Below are positions 49,781 through 59,140 of a stretch of 64,000 bases of DNA, one piece after another (positions within the stretch are counted from its first letter, which is position 1; the number at the start of each line of letters is the position of its first letter). The stretch comes from Flavobacteriia bacterium. Lineage in GTDB: Bacteria > Bacteroidota > Bacteroidia > Flavobacteriales > Flavobacteriaceae. The stretch covers positions 496,001 through 560,000 of the forward strand of contig RDYL01000002.1 in assembly GCA_004293165.1 (NCBI GenBank), written 5' to 3'. The position numbers and the translations under genes are program-made. A model generated the notes under the pieces. The model worked only from the letters and a program-made list of their open reading frames with translations, did not search any database and was not told the DNA's origin.

Positions 49781-52411
49781 TTGAAAAGCACTATAATTAA
49801 ATACTCTTTTGTTGTTGGTTTTTTCTTTTTTTTGATAGCTTGTTCTGTCAAAAAAGACAGATTTATCAACCGTAATTTTCACGCTGTTACTACAGAATAT
49901 AATGTACTTTATAACGGCAATATAGCTTTAGATAAAGGGATTGAAGAGCTCAAACTAACCTATAAAGATAACTTTTGGGAAGTATTGCCGGTGGAACGAA
50001 CTTCTAGCTTAGAAGAATCAACTTTGCCAGATCAACCAAAGAATCAAAATTTTACTCGAGCGGAAGAAAAAGCAGTTAAAGCTATTCAAAAGCATTCCAT
50101 GAATATAGCTGGAACAGAGAAAAATCCGCAAATGGATGAAGCTTATCTTTTGTTAGCTAAGTCGCGATACTATGAAAATCGTTTCATTCCTTCTTTGGAA
50201 GCATTGAATTATATTCTTTACAAATATCCATTGAGTGATAGAATTTATCATGCCAAGGTTTGGCGCGAAAAAGTTAACATCCGATTAGACAATGAAGATG
50301 TTGCAATTAAAAATTTGAAAAGACTTTTAAAAGACGACAAAATACAAGGACAAGATTTAGCAGATGCTAATGCAATGTTAGCACAAGCTTATCTAAATAT
50401 TCAGGTTAAAGATACTGCTATTGCAGCTTTAAAAATAGCAAAAGAAGCAACGAATGATTCTGATGAAAAAGCTAGATATACCTTTATATTAGGTCAGTTG
50501 TATGAAACCTTGCAGTATAATGATAGTGCTTATGCTTCTTTTGAAGAAGTAATTCAAATGAACAGAAAATCGCCTCGTAGATATGTAATCCAGTCCCATG
50601 CTAAACAAGCCTTGCAATTTGATTACAAAAAAGGGGATACTTTAGCTTTTACAGAAAAGTTTCATAAACTTTTAGAAGACAGAGAAAATAGAGAATATTT
50701 AGATATATTGAACCATCAAATGGGTATATTTTATGATAAACAAGACCTAAATGATAAGGCTATAGCTTTCTATGATAAATCCATAAAATCGCGCTCTCAA
50801 GATAAATATTTAGTAGCATCGAATTATCGAAATATTGCTGAAATTTATTTTAAAGAAGCCCAATACAAAAAAGCAGGAAATTATTACGATAGTACATTGG
50901 TTAACATGAATGATCGTTCAAGAGAGTTTCGTAAAATCAAGAAAAAAAGAACCAATTTAGAAGATGTTATTAAATATGAGTTTATAGCTCAACAAAACGA
51001 TAGTATTCTAAATGTTGTGGCAATGAACGAGTCACAAAGAAAAGAATATTATGAAAGTTTTATATCGAAATTAAAAATCGAAGACGAAATCAAAGCCAAA
51101 TTAGCTACTGAAAAAGCAAAAAAAGAAGCCAATATTCATGCTAGTGGGAATAATATTGCTGCGACTGGCAAAATTAACACATTAGACAAAAAAGATGTGC
51201 CAGAGATTGACATGGGATTTGCTCCAGATTTGACTTCAGGCAGTATGAAGCCAGATAAAGGATTAAATAATTTTTACTTTTATAATCCAGTGATGGTAGA
51301 ATTTGGAAAGAAAGAATTTAAAGACAGATGGGGGAAACGCCCATTATCCGATAATTGGAGACTTTCTGCAAGTACTACGGGTAATGCAAATACTGTAGAA
51401 AATGATAGTTTGAATCTTGAACAAAATGAATTAGACAGTATAAAAGAAGCCAATCCTAAGTATGATGTTCAATTTTATTTATCCAAAATTCCAACCAATC
51501 AAACACTTTTAGATAGTTTGGCGAAAGATAGAAATTTCGCATATTACCAACTTGGACTTATTTACAAAGAAAAATTTAAAGAAAATGAATTAGCCGCTTC
51601 TCGTTTAGAACAATTGCTAAAAAACCAACCCGAAGAACGTTTAGTGCTTCCGGCAATGTATAATCTATTTAAAATTTATCAGCAGATTTCTCCGTCAAAA
51701 GCTGTTGAGATGAAACAACGCATTTTGTCTCAATATCCAGACAGTCGTTATGCTCAAATTATAAAAAATCCAGAAGTTGAAGTAACTGATACAGAAAATC
51801 CTGAATTGGTGTTTAATGCCTTGTATAGAAAATTTGAAAACAATCAAGTTAGAGAAGTTTTGGTTGAGGTTGATGAAGCAATCTTTAAATTTACAGGAGA
51901 AGAATCGTTGCCAAAATTTGAAATGTTAAAAGCTAAAATTCAAGCCCGATTAAAAGGGGTTGAAGAATACAAAAAAGCATTAAACTATGTTGCTCTAACT
52001 TATCCTAATGTTGACGAAGGAAAAGAAGCAGAGAAAACACTTCAAATGGAAATTCCAGTCATAGAAGCGCTTAATTTTGGTTTAGAGCCGCCAACAAGTT
52101 ATAAAATCATTTTCCCTAAAAAATATCCGTACGATAAAGAGGTTAAAAACCTTTCCGATAAAATTGCGAAATACATTAAAGATACAAATGCTGTGACTTT
52201 AAAATCATCTGAAGATATTTATACGCTTACAGATAATTTTCTAGTAATTCATGGTTTCGACACCAAAGATGCAGCGATTTCAGTCTTAGCAGTGTTGCAA
52301 TTACATAAAAATTATAAAGTAAAAGATAAAGTATATATTGTTTCAACAGAAGATTACAAGATTATACAAATGAAGAAGAAATTAGAAGAATGGATTTTGT
52401 TAAATAAATAA
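49781..52411 (+). CDS. sprE: SprE/PorW-type T9SS and gliding lipoprotein
   Basis: An 876-residue tetratricopeptide-repeat lipoprotein (lipobox LIACS, Cys21) needed for type IX secretion and gliding in flavobacteria. Its start MKSTIIKYSFVVGFFFFLIAC, the NRNFHAVTTEYNVLYNGNIALDKG region and the TPR-like stretch with YLLLAKSRYYENRF fit the family. The start codon is TTG; no ATG lies upstream before an in-frame stop. The gene is followed by bactofilin and the ATP synthase genes, the arrangement I associate with sprE in flavobacteria. Confidence 0.85.
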   Translation: MKSTIIKYSFVVGFFFFLIACSVKKDRFINRNFHAVTTEYNVLYNGNIALDKGIEELKLTYKDNFWEVLPVERTSSLEESTLPDQPKNQNFTRAEEKAVKAIQKHSMNIAGTEKNPQMDEAYLLLAKSRYYENRFIPSLEALNYILYKYPLSDRIYHAKVWREKVNIRLDNEDVAIKNLKRLLKDDKIQGQDLADANAMLAQAYLNIQVKDTAIAALKIAKEATNDSDEKARYTFILGQLYETLQYNDSAYASFEEVIQMNRKSPRRYVIQSHAKQALQFDYKKGDTLAFTEKFHKLLEDRENREYLDILNHQMGIFYDKQDLNDKAIAFYDKSIKSRSQDKYLVASNYRNIAEIYFKEAQYKKAGNYYDSTLVNMNDRSREFRKIKKKRTNLEDVIKYEFIAQQNDSILNVVAMNESQRKEYYESFISKLKIEDEIKAKLATEKAKKEANIHASGNNIAATGKINTLDKKDVPEIDMGFAPDLTSGSMKPDKGLNNFYFYNPVMVEFGKKEFKDRWGKRPLSDNWRLSASTTGNANTVENDSLNLEQNELDSIKEANPKYDVQFYLSKIPTNQTLLDSLAKDRNFAYYQLGLIYKEKFKENELAASRLEQLLKNQPEERLVLPAMYNLFKIYQQISPSKAVEMKQRILSQYPDSRYAQIIKNPEVEVTDTENPELVFNALYRKFENNQVREVLVEVDEAIFKFTGEESLPKFEMLKAKIQARLKGVEEYKKALNYVALTYPNVDEGKEAEKTLQMEIPVIEALNFGLEPPTSYKIIFPKKYPYDKEVKNLSDKIAKYIKDTNAVTLKSSEDIYTLTDNFLVIHGFDTKDAAISVLAVLQLHKNYKVKDKVYIVSTEDYKIIQMKKKLEEWILLNK

Positions 52412-52430
52412 ACATTAAATACCTACTATT

Positions 52431-52784
52431 ATGTTTGAAAAAGTAAAAAATCAAGATCATTTATTAGGGAAAACCAATAGAATTGTTGACGGAACTACTA
52501 TTATAGGAAATATTACAACGCAAGCTGATTTTAGATTAGATGGAAAATTAACTGGAAATTTTACTTCAGAAGGTAAAATTGTTATAGGTCCTACTGGCGA
52601 GGTAATAGGTGATATAATATGTAAAAGCATAGATGTTGAAGGTGTTTTTTCTGGGAAATTACAATCGGAAGGTATGTTAAATGTAAAGTCAAAAGCACAC
52701 ATAACAGGAGAAGTAATCGTAGGAAAATTAGCCGTTGAGCCTGGCGCACGATTTGAAGCGAGTTGTGAAATGAGAAATTCCTAA
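52431..52784 (+). CDS. Bactofilin (polymer-forming cytoskeletal protein)
   Basis: A 117-residue right-handed beta-helix protein that polymerises into cytoskeletal filaments. The DUF583 core has RIVDGTTIIGNITTQADFRL, the regular GxIxxxG pattern (LTGNFTSEGKIVIGPTGEVI) and a charged end (GARFEASCEM). It is cytoplasmic and membrane associated in known cases. It sits 19 bases after sprE, and I infer they are co-transcribed. No linked peptidase or CcmA-type partner is here. Confidence 0.9.
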   Translation: MFEKVKNQDHLLGKTNRIVDGTTIIGNITTQADFRLDGKLTGNFTSEGKIVIGPTGEVIGDIICKSIDVEGVFSGKLQSEGMLNVKSKAHITGEVIVGKLAVEPGARFEASCEMRNS

Positions 52785-52842
52785 TTTCGAATTCAACGAA
52801 TCAAATAAAAAAAATGAGTTAAATGAGGACTCAAACTAAATA

Positions 52843-53064
52843 ATGAATTCTAATAATAAACAATCGAACAAGTGGTTGGCACTAATCAATATCCCATTTC
52901 AAATGGGATTGATTATTTTTTTTGGAGTTATGTTGGGACAATGGTTAGATGAAAAATATAAAATTGAAGGTTCTACATTAACGATAATAGTTTCATTGTT
53001 AGCTGTTTTTTTAGCATTATATAATGTAATTCAGCAAGTTAATAAATTGAATAAAGATAAATAA
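52843..53064 (+). CDS. atpZ: AtpZ/AtpI-family protein
   Basis: A 73-residue membrane protein of the AtpZ type with two helices (IPFQMGLIIFFGVMLGQWL and TIIVSLLAVFLALYNVI). In other bacteria AtpZ and AtpI promote assembly or magnesium/calcium uptake for F-ATPase. The position at the start of the atp genes supports this. The stop overlaps the next start by one base (TAATG), so it is coupled to the DUF6168-like gene. Confidence 0.85.
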   Translation: MNSNNKQSNKWLALINIPFQMGLIIFFGVMLGQWLDEKYKIEGSTLTIIVSLLAVFLALYNVIQQVNKLNKDK

Positions 53065-53468
53065 TGATAAAAAAAATCTCAAAACTTTTAATGGTTTTAC
53101 TTCCTTTGACTTTTGTTTTATACTTTTGTCAGGAATTTATTTTAAGTAATTTTTTCAATCATTTGGAGTTTAAATTAACAACAATTTCTATTTATTTTTT
53201 TCATTTTTTTACGGTTATAGTTTCGTATGTTCTATTAGTTATTGTAAATAAATATTTTTTTCCTCAAACAGGATATGCTTTTTTGGCATTTGGTATTATT
53301 AAAATGGGACTTTCGGTTTATTTTCTTACGCCAGTTATACAGTCGAATTTAGCAGATAAGGTGCCAGATGTTTTATCGTTTTTTATACCTTTTTTTATTT
53401 ATCTGTTTTTAGAAACAATTTTTTCAGTTACATTACTTAATAGTTCAAATTTGAATGATAATCAGTAA
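53064..53468 (+). CDS. DUF6168-like membrane protein, possible AtpI role
   Basis: A 134-residue protein with four membrane helices (residues about 8-28, 39-62, 70-92, 100-125). I recall the DUF6168-type annotation from flavobacterial genomes, with no known function. It lies between atpZ, with which it shares one base, and atpB. AtpI in other bacteria has the same size, helix count and gene position. I therefore infer an AtpI-like role in c-ring assembly. Confidence 0.65.
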   Translation: MIKKISKLLMVLLPLTFVLYFCQEFILSNFFNHLEFKLTTISIYFFHFFTVIVSYVLLVIVNKYFFPQTGYAFLAFGIIKMGLSVYFLTPVIQSNLADKVPDVLSFFIPFFIYLFLETIFSVTLLNSSNLNDNQ

Positions 53469-53535
53469 ACTATATTATTTGATTACTTTTTTTTAAAAAT
53501 TATAATAATATGTTTTCATTTTTTAATTAATAATG

Positions 53536-53543
53536 TACCTTTG
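53536..53543 (+). promoter_or_regulatory. atpB promoter -7 box
   Basis: TACCTTTG matches TANNTTTG, with a TTTTC 18 bases upstream as a weak -33 element. It lies 46 bases before atpB and gives the atp genes a promoter of their own. Confidence 0.6.
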
Positions 53544-53589
53544 CACAAAATTTAGAGGAAATAAATTTTACTATTATTAGTATAAGTAT

Positions 53590-54666
53590 ATGAGAATAGC
53601 AAATCGCACAATTCAATTTTTGTTTTCATTATCATTTTTGATTTTACCATTAATGGCTTCTGCAAGCGGAGGACATTCAGAATCAGCTGATAAAGAGTTT
53701 AGCGCTACAGAACTTATTAATTCGCACATCGGAGACGCTCACGAGTTTCATATAGCTGATTGGAATGGTCACGCAATTTCGTTGCCATTACCTATTATTT
53801 TATGGACAGATAATGGATTAGAGATTTTTTCTGCTTCAGAATTTCATCATGATAACACAGGTCATCATGTAGCTAAAGAAAAATTTGTAAGATATAATGA
53901 AGTAATTTTTTATGCTGACAAATTTGAAACATTAAAAGAAGAAGATAAAAGTGCTTTTAATTTTGGGGCACGTCCTTTAGATTTTTCAATCACTAAGAAT
54001 GTTTTTTCAATGTTAATGTCTGTTATCATTCTTTTAATTTTATTTATAACAGTTGCGCGTTCTTATAAAAAGAACAGCATGGCTCCAAAAGGATTAGCTG
54101 GTTTCTTAGAACCATTAGTAATTTTTGTTAGAGATGATATTGCAATTCCTAATATTGGAGAAAAGAAATATGGAAAATACATGCCGTATTTATTAACTAT
54201 CTTTTTCTTCATTTGGATTAATAACTTAATTGGTTTAATTCCTTTCTTCCCATTTAGTTCTAACTTAACTGGAAATATTTACTTTACTTTTGTAATGGCA
54301 TTTATTACATTTTTGATTACAACTTTAAGTGCAAACAAAGCATATTGGGGACACATTTTTGCACCACCAGTGCCAAAAGCATTGTATCTAATTATGTGGC
54401 CAGTTGAAATTATTGGGATGTTTACAAAACCATTCGCATTAATGATTCGTTTATTCGCTAACATTACTGCAGGTCACATTATTATTTTGAGTTTAATTTC
54501 ATTGATATATATATTCAAAACAGTTGCAATTGCTCCGGTTTCAGGTGCTTTCGTATTGTTTATGAGTGTTTTAGAAATGTTAGTTGCTGCTTTACAAGCG
54601 TATGTATTTACTTTGTTATCTGCATTATTTATTGGTCAGGCTGTTGAAGAGCACGACCATCACTAG
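53590..54666 (+). CDS. atpB: ATP synthase F0 subunit a
   Basis: The 358-residue stator subunit that forms the proton half-channels. The N-terminus begins with a signal-like region and an extended His/Glu-rich domain (residues 20-130), which is long for the family. The conserved arginine is in FALMIRLFANITAGHII at about residue 288. The helices after about residue 135 are the classical a subunit. It is followed by atpE after 41 bases. Confidence 0.96.
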   Translation: MRIANRTIQFLFSLSFLILPLMASASGGHSESADKEFSATELINSHIGDAHEFHIADWNGHAISLPLPIILWTDNGLEIFSASEFHHDNTGHHVAKEKFVRYNEVIFYADKFETLKEEDKSAFNFGARPLDFSITKNVFSMLMSVIILLILFITVARSYKKNSMAPKGLAGFLEPLVIFVRDDIAIPNIGEKKYGKYMPYLLTIFFFIWINNLIGLIPFFPFSSNLTGNIYFTFVMAFITFLITTLSANKAYWGHIFAPPVPKALYLIMWPVEIIGMFTKPFALMIRLFANITAGHIIILSLISLIYIFKTVAIAPVSGAFVLFMSVLEMLVAALQAYVFTLLSALFIGQAVEEHDHH

Positions 54667-54689
54667 AATTGAGTTTTATTAATTATTAA

Positions 54690-54908
<219 letters not shown>

Positions 54909-54916
54909 TTAAAGAT

Positions 54917-54949
54917 AAACTTCTTACAGCGGTTGGCTGTAAGAAGTTT
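54917..54949 (+). promoter_or_regulatory. Stem-loop between atpE and atpF
   Basis: AAACTTCTTACAG and CTGTAAGAAGTTT are perfect 13-bp arms around a 7-base loop, followed by TTTT. It has terminator form but sits inside an operon, so it is likely an attenuator or a stability element. More c subunit than b subunit is needed in the complex. Confidence 0.85.
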
Positions 54950-54981
54950 TTATTAAGAAACTAAATTAACAATATAGATAT

Positions 54982-55473
54982 ATGAACTTTACTTCACCAG
55001 AAAGCTTAGTATTTTGGACAACCTTAATTTTCGTTGTATTTTTTCTTTTAATGAGAAAATTTGCATGGAAACCTATTTTAGGAGCAGTTAAAGGAAGAGA
55101 AGACTCTATTAACAACGCTTTATTAGCAGCTGAAAATGCTAAAAAAGATATGTTAAACTTGAAGTCTGATAATGAAAAATTATTAGCTGAAGCAAGAGCT
55201 GAAAGAGACTTGATGATGAAAGAAGCAAGAGAAATCAAAGAAAAAATGATTGCTGATGCTAAATCTGAAGCGCAAGCTCAAGGCGAAAAAATGATTGAAT
55301 CGGCAAAAGCTTCAATCGAAAGTGAGAAAAATGCAGCTATGGCAGAATTGAAAAATCAAGTTTCTTCTTTGTCATTAGAAATTGCTGAGACATTATTAAA
55401 AGGAGAATTATCTAACAAAGAAGCTCAAACTAAATTGGTTGAGAAAATGTTAGGTGACGCTAAATTAAACTAA
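54982..55473 (+). CDS. atpF: ATP synthase F0 subunit b
   Basis: A 163-residue peripheral stalk subunit. One membrane helix (SLVFWTTLIFVVFFLLMRKFAW) is followed by a long, highly charged coiled coil with Glu/Lys/Ala repeats through residue 140. It anchors F1 to subunit a. Spacing of 4 bases to atpH implies coupled expression. Confidence 0.95.
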   Translation: MNFTSPESLVFWTTLIFVVFFLLMRKFAWKPILGAVKGREDSINNALLAAENAKKDMLNLKSDNEKLLAEARAERDLMMKEAREIKEKMIADAKSEAQAQGEKMIESAKASIESEKNAAMAELKNQVSSLSLEIAETLLKGELSNKEAQTKLVEKMLGDAKLN

Positions 55474-55477
55474 TATC

Positions 55478-56011
55478 ATGGCAGGAACTAGAGCAGCAAT
55501 TCGATACGCTAAAGCCATTTTGGACATTGCCCAAGTGAACAACAGCACACAAGCTGTAAATTCTGATATGACTTCAATTGTTAACGCAACTAAAGACAGC
55601 GCTGAATTAAAAGATTTCTTGCAAAGTCCAATTGTTAAAGGAGAAATTAAATTTTCTTCTTTAAACGAAATTTTTGCTTCTGCTCAAAAAGAGACAAAAG
55701 GATTATTTCAATTGCTTTTAGTAAACAAAAGATTTGAATTATTAAACGATGTTGCTTTACAGTTCAATGCTTTATACGATGAACTTAACGGAATTGAGAT
55801 TGCAAAGGTAACTACCGCTTTCCCAATTACTCCAGAGTTAGAAGCTAAAGTATTGGCAAAAATTGCATCGTTTTCAAATAAAAATATTACCATTCAAAAT
55901 ATTGTAGATCCAGCTATCATTGGAGGATTTATTTTAAGAATGGGCGACAAACAATACAATGCATCTATGTCAAGCAGACTGCAAAATTTAAAAAGAGAGT
56001 TTAGTAATTAA
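55478..56011 (+). CDS. atpH: ATP synthase F1 subunit delta
   Basis: A 177-residue delta/OSCP protein linking the b stalk to the top of F1. The N-terminal helical domain (RAAIRYAKAILDIAQ) and the C-terminal VDPAIIGGFILRMGD segment are typical. It is 13 bases before the unknown secreted protein gene that interrupts the operon, and 538 bases before atpA. Confidence 0.95.
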   Translation: MAGTRAAIRYAKAILDIAQVNNSTQAVNSDMTSIVNATKDSAELKDFLQSPIVKGEIKFSSLNEIFASAQKETKGLFQLLLVNKRFELLNDVALQFNALYDELNGIEIAKVTTAFPITPELEAKVLAKIASFSNKNITIQNIVDPAIIGGFILRMGDKQYNASMSSRLQNLKREFSN

Positions 56012-56024
56012 TTATTTTTGTCAA

Positions 56025-56534
56025 ATGAAAAAAGTTTTACTATTCTTTTTGATGTTATTTTCTGTTTTAAGTTACTCTCAAAAGTTTAAATTTAAGAACC
56101 AAGAAGTAATTGTAGATGGTAGCACATGGTTAAAATATGATGGTTGTGGTGGATTTGATTCCTTTTGTTCGCTTGTAAATACCACTAATGGAGACGAAAT
56201 TATTTTTATAAAAGTGATTCGCGTTTCTGGGGTTGAAGCAAGAATACCATCAAACCCGGATGGAGATTTAGTTTATTGGGAAGTTTCTTTTTTAGGTTTG
56301 AACAAAAAAATTGAATTAAAAAAATCTTCTAAATCAATTGTTGAATTACTTTATAAATCTAAAGTAATTAATGAAGATCAAACTTTAAATGAAGAAAAAG
56401 TTAATTTGCTTATTGAAAAGTATGGAACTGAATTTTCAGATAGATTAAATAAATCAAATAATGGTCAAACCATTATTATCAATAATAATCAAGAGCCAAA
56501 GAAATCTGGCATAAATATTAATATAGGAGGATAA
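56025..56534 (+). CDS. Unknown secreted protein inserted in the atp operon
   Basis: I do not recognise this 169-residue protein. It starts with a signal peptide (MKKVLLFFLMLFSVLSYSQ). A beta-rich domain contains KFKNQEVIVDGSTWLKYDGC and two closely spaced cysteines (GCGGFDSFCSL), and a lysine-rich tail follows. It lies between atpH and atpA with 13 and 15 base gaps and in the same direction, so it is transcribed with the ATPase. Its periplasmic or outer location makes it odd company for F1 subunits. Confidence 0.75.
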   Translation: MKKVLLFFLMLFSVLSYSQKFKFKNQEVIVDGSTWLKYDGCGGFDSFCSLVNTTNGDEIIFIKVIRVSGVEARIPSNPDGDLVYWEVSFLGLNKKIELKKSSKSIVELLYKSKVINEDQTLNEEKVNLLIEKYGTEFSDRLNKSNNGQTIIINNNQEPKKSGININIGG

Positions 56535-56549
56535 TAATTATATATAATT

Positions 56550-58127
56550 ATGGCTGAAATTAAACCTGCTGAAATATCAGCAATATTAAAACAACAGTTA
56601 TCAGGTTTTGAATCTGGTGCATCGTTAGAAGAAGTTGGAACAGTACTTCAAGTTGGAGACGGTATCGCTCGTGTTTACGGATTATCAAACGCTCAATACG
56701 GAGAGTTAGTACAATTCGAAAACGGATTAGAGGCGATTGTATTGAACTTAGAAGAAGACAATGTTGGGGTGGTACTTTTAGGACCATCAACAGGAATCAA
56801 AGAAGGTTCTACAGTAAAAAGAACACAACGTATTGCTTCTCTTAAAGTAGGAGAGCAAATGGTAGGTCGTGTTGTAGATACTTTGGGTAACCCAATTGAT
56901 GGTAAAGGTCCAATCGGTGGTGAGTTATACGAGATGCCATTAGAAAGAAAAGCTCCTGGAGTTATCTTCCGTCAACCAGTAACTGAACCATTACAAACAG
57001 GAGTAAAAGCAGTTGATGCAATGATACCAGTAGGTAGAGGTCAACGTGAGTTGGTTATTGGTGACCGTCAAACTGGTAAATCAACAGTTTGTATTGATAC
57101 CATCTTAAATCAAAAAGAATTTTACGATGCAGGAAAACCTGTATTCTGTATATATGTTGCAATTGGGCAAAAAGCTTCAACTGTAGCAGGAATCGCAAAA
57201 ATGTTAGAAGAAAAAGGGGCAATGGCTTACACTGTTATTGTTGCTGCAAACGCTTCTGACCCAGCTCCAATGCAAGTATATGCTCCTATGGCAGGTGCTG
57301 CAATTGGTGAGTATTTTAGAGATTCTGGTCGTCCAGCTTTAATTGTTTATGATGATTTATCTAAACAAGCTGTTGCTTACCGTGAGGTATCTTTATTATT
57401 AAGAAGACCACCAGGACGTGAGGCTTACCCTGGAGACGTTTTCTACTTACACTCTCGTTTATTAGAAAGAGCTTGTAAAGTAATTAACAACGACGAAATC
57501 GCTAGAAACATGAACGATTTACCAGATTCTATCAAAGGAATCGTTAAAGGTGGTGGTTCGTTAACAGCGTTACCAATTATCGAAACTCAAGCGGGTGACG
57601 TATCTGCATATATCCCAACAAACGTAATTTCGATTACTGACGGACAGATTTTCTTAGATGGTGATTTATTCAACTCTGGAGTTCGTCCTGCAATTAACGT
57701 AGGTATTTCTGTATCTCGTGTGGGTGGTAATGCACAGATTAAATCAATGAAAAAAGTATCAGGTACTTTAAAATTAGACCAAGCACAATTCCGTGAATTA
57801 GAAGCTTTCGCGAAATTTGGTTCTGACTTAGATGCGGTTACTTTAAACGTTATTGAAAAAGGAAAAAGAAACGTTGAAATCTTAAAACAAGGTTTAAACT
57901 CTCCTTTTACAGTAGAAGATCAGGTGGCTATCATTTATGCAGGTTCTAAAAACTTGTTAAGAAATGTACCAGTTGTAAAAGTAAAAGAATTTGAAAAAGA
58001 TTTCTTAGAATACTTAAACGCTAAACACAGAGATACATTAGACGCACTTAAAGCAGGTAAGTTTGATGACGCTATCACTGACGTTTTAGAAAAAGTAGCG
58101 AAAGAAATTTCAGCAAAATATAATTAA
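56550..58127 (+). CDS. atpA: ATP synthase F1 subunit alpha
   Basis: The 525-residue non-catalytic nucleotide-binding subunit. The P-loop is GDRQTGKST at residues 171-179 and the later motif [15 protein letters not shown] fits the signature region. It is cytoplasmic, in the alpha3-beta3 head. Beta (atpD) and epsilon (atpC) are not in this window; they are in a separate locus in many Bacteroidota. A repeat fills the gap to atpG. Confidence 0.98.
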   Translation: MAEIKPAEISAILKQQLSGFESGASLEEVGTVLQVGDGIARVYGLSNAQYGELVQFENGLEAIVLNLEEDNVGVVLLGPSTGIKEGSTVKRTQRIASLKVGEQMVGRVVDTLGNPIDGKGPIGGELYEMPLERKAPGVIFRQPVTEPLQTGVKAVDAMIPVGRGQRELVIGDRQTGKSTVCIDTILNQKEFYDAGKPVFCIYVAIGQKASTVAGIAKMLEEKGAMAYTVIVAANASDPAPMQVYAPMAGAAIGEYFRDSGRPALIVYDDLSKQAVAYREVSLLLRRPPGREAYPGDVFYLHSRLLERACKVINNDEIARNMNDLPDSIKGIVKGGGSLTALPIIETQAGDVSAYIPTNVISITDGQIFLDGDLFNSGVRPAINVGISVSRVGGNAQIKSMKKVSGTLKLDQAQFRELEAFAKFGSDLDAVTLNVIEKGKRNVEILKQGLNSPFTVEDQVAIIYAGSKNLLRNVPVVKVKEFEKDFLEYLNAKHRDTLDALKAGKFDDAITDVLEKVAKEISAKYN

Positions 58128-58135
58128 TTAGTCAA

Positions 58136-58199
58136 TTAGACAATGTGTCAATTAGACAATTAATTGGCACATTGATAAATTGGCACATTGACAAATTAA
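58136..58199. repeat. Inverted CACATTGA repeat between atpA and atpG
   Basis: GACAATGTGTCAATT and ATTGGCACATTG units face each other across AATTAATT in an inverted array of about 64 bases. It would fold into a large hairpin within the atp message. The same GACACATTGA-type units occur before yraN. Confidence 0.75.
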
Positions 58200-58203
58200 C
58201 AAA

Positions 58204-59061
58204 ATGGCAAACTTAAAGGAAATACGTAATAGGATTACTTCTGTTTCATCTACGATGCAAATTACATCGGCGATGAAAATGGTTTCTGCTGCAAAATTAA
58301 AAAAAGCGCAAGATGCTATTACAGCTATGCGTCCGTATGCAGAAAAACTTACTGAGCTATTACAAAACTTAAGTGCAACTCTTGAAGGAGAAGTTGGTGG
58401 TGCTTTTACAGCTCAAAGAGAAGTAAATAAAGTACTTATCGTTGCAATTACTTCAAACAGAGGTTTGTGTGGTGCGTTTAATACGAATGTAATTAAACAA
58501 GCAAAAGCAGTTGCTGATACGTATGCAGGAAAACAAGTAGATATTTTTGCTATTGGTAAAAAAGGAAACGATGTTTTGCGTAAAACAAACAACGTAATCG
58601 AAGTTAATAATGTTATTTTTGACAAATTAACTTTCGAAAATGCTTCTGATATTGCACAACAATTAATGGATAAATTTGTGAAAGGTGATTACGATAAAAT
58701 CGAAATCGTTTATAATGAATTTAAAAATGCTGCAACTCAAATTGTAAGAACACAGCAGTTTTTACCTTTAGCTCCAATTGTTGGTGGCGAAGTAGTTGCT
58801 TCTGATTATATTTTTGAACCTTCTAAAGAAGAAATTGTGTTGACATTGATTCCAAAATCATTAAAAACACAATTATATAAATCGATTAGAGATTCATTTG
58901 CAGCAGAACACGGAGCGCGTATGACAGCAATGCATAAAGCAACCGATAACGCTACAGAATTAAGAGACCAATTAAAATTAACTTACAACAAAGCGCGTCA
59001 AGCGGCTATTACAAACGAAATCTTAGAAATCGTTGGTGGAGCAGAAGCGTTGAAAAGCTAG
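58204..59061 (+). CDS. atpG: ATP synthase F1 subunit gamma
   Basis: The 285-residue central rotor subunit, with the N-terminal helix ANLKEIRNRITSVSSTMQIT and the C-terminal LRDQLKLTYNKARQAAITNE helix that together form the shaft, and the Rossmann-like middle region with ITSNRGLCGAFN. It ends the atp operon here and is followed by a strong terminator. Confidence 0.97.
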   Translation: MANLKEIRNRITSVSSTMQITSAMKMVSAAKLKKAQDAITAMRPYAEKLTELLQNLSATLEGEVGGAFTAQREVNKVLIVAITSNRGLCGAFNTNVIKQAKAVADTYAGKQVDIFAIGKKGNDVLRKTNNVIEVNNVIFDKLTFENASDIAQQLMDKFVKGDYDKIEIVYNEFKNAATQIVRTQQFLPLAPIVGGEVVASDYIFEPSKEEIVLTLIPKSLKTQLYKSIRDSFAAEHGARMTAMHKATDNATELRDQLKLTYNKARQAAITNEILEIVGGAEALKS

Positions 59062-59083
59062 TTTTAATTTAGATATTATTAAG

Positions 59084-59109
59084 AGTCCCGATTTATTCGG
59101 GACTTTTTT
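59084..59109 (+). terminator. Terminator after atpG
   Basis: AGTCCCGA and TCGGGACT form an 8-bp stem around a 5-base loop, followed by six Ts. It ends the ATP synthase message. Confidence 0.95.
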
Positions 59110-59113
59110 GTTT

Positions 59114-59121
59114 TATATTTG
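59114..59121 (+). promoter_or_regulatory. Candidate -7 box of the small lipoprotein gene
   Basis: TATATTTG matches TANNTTTG and lies 5 bases after the atpG terminator T-run, 19 bases before the start codon. Confidence 0.55.
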
Positions 59122-59140
59122 TAAGAATAAATTAGTGTTT

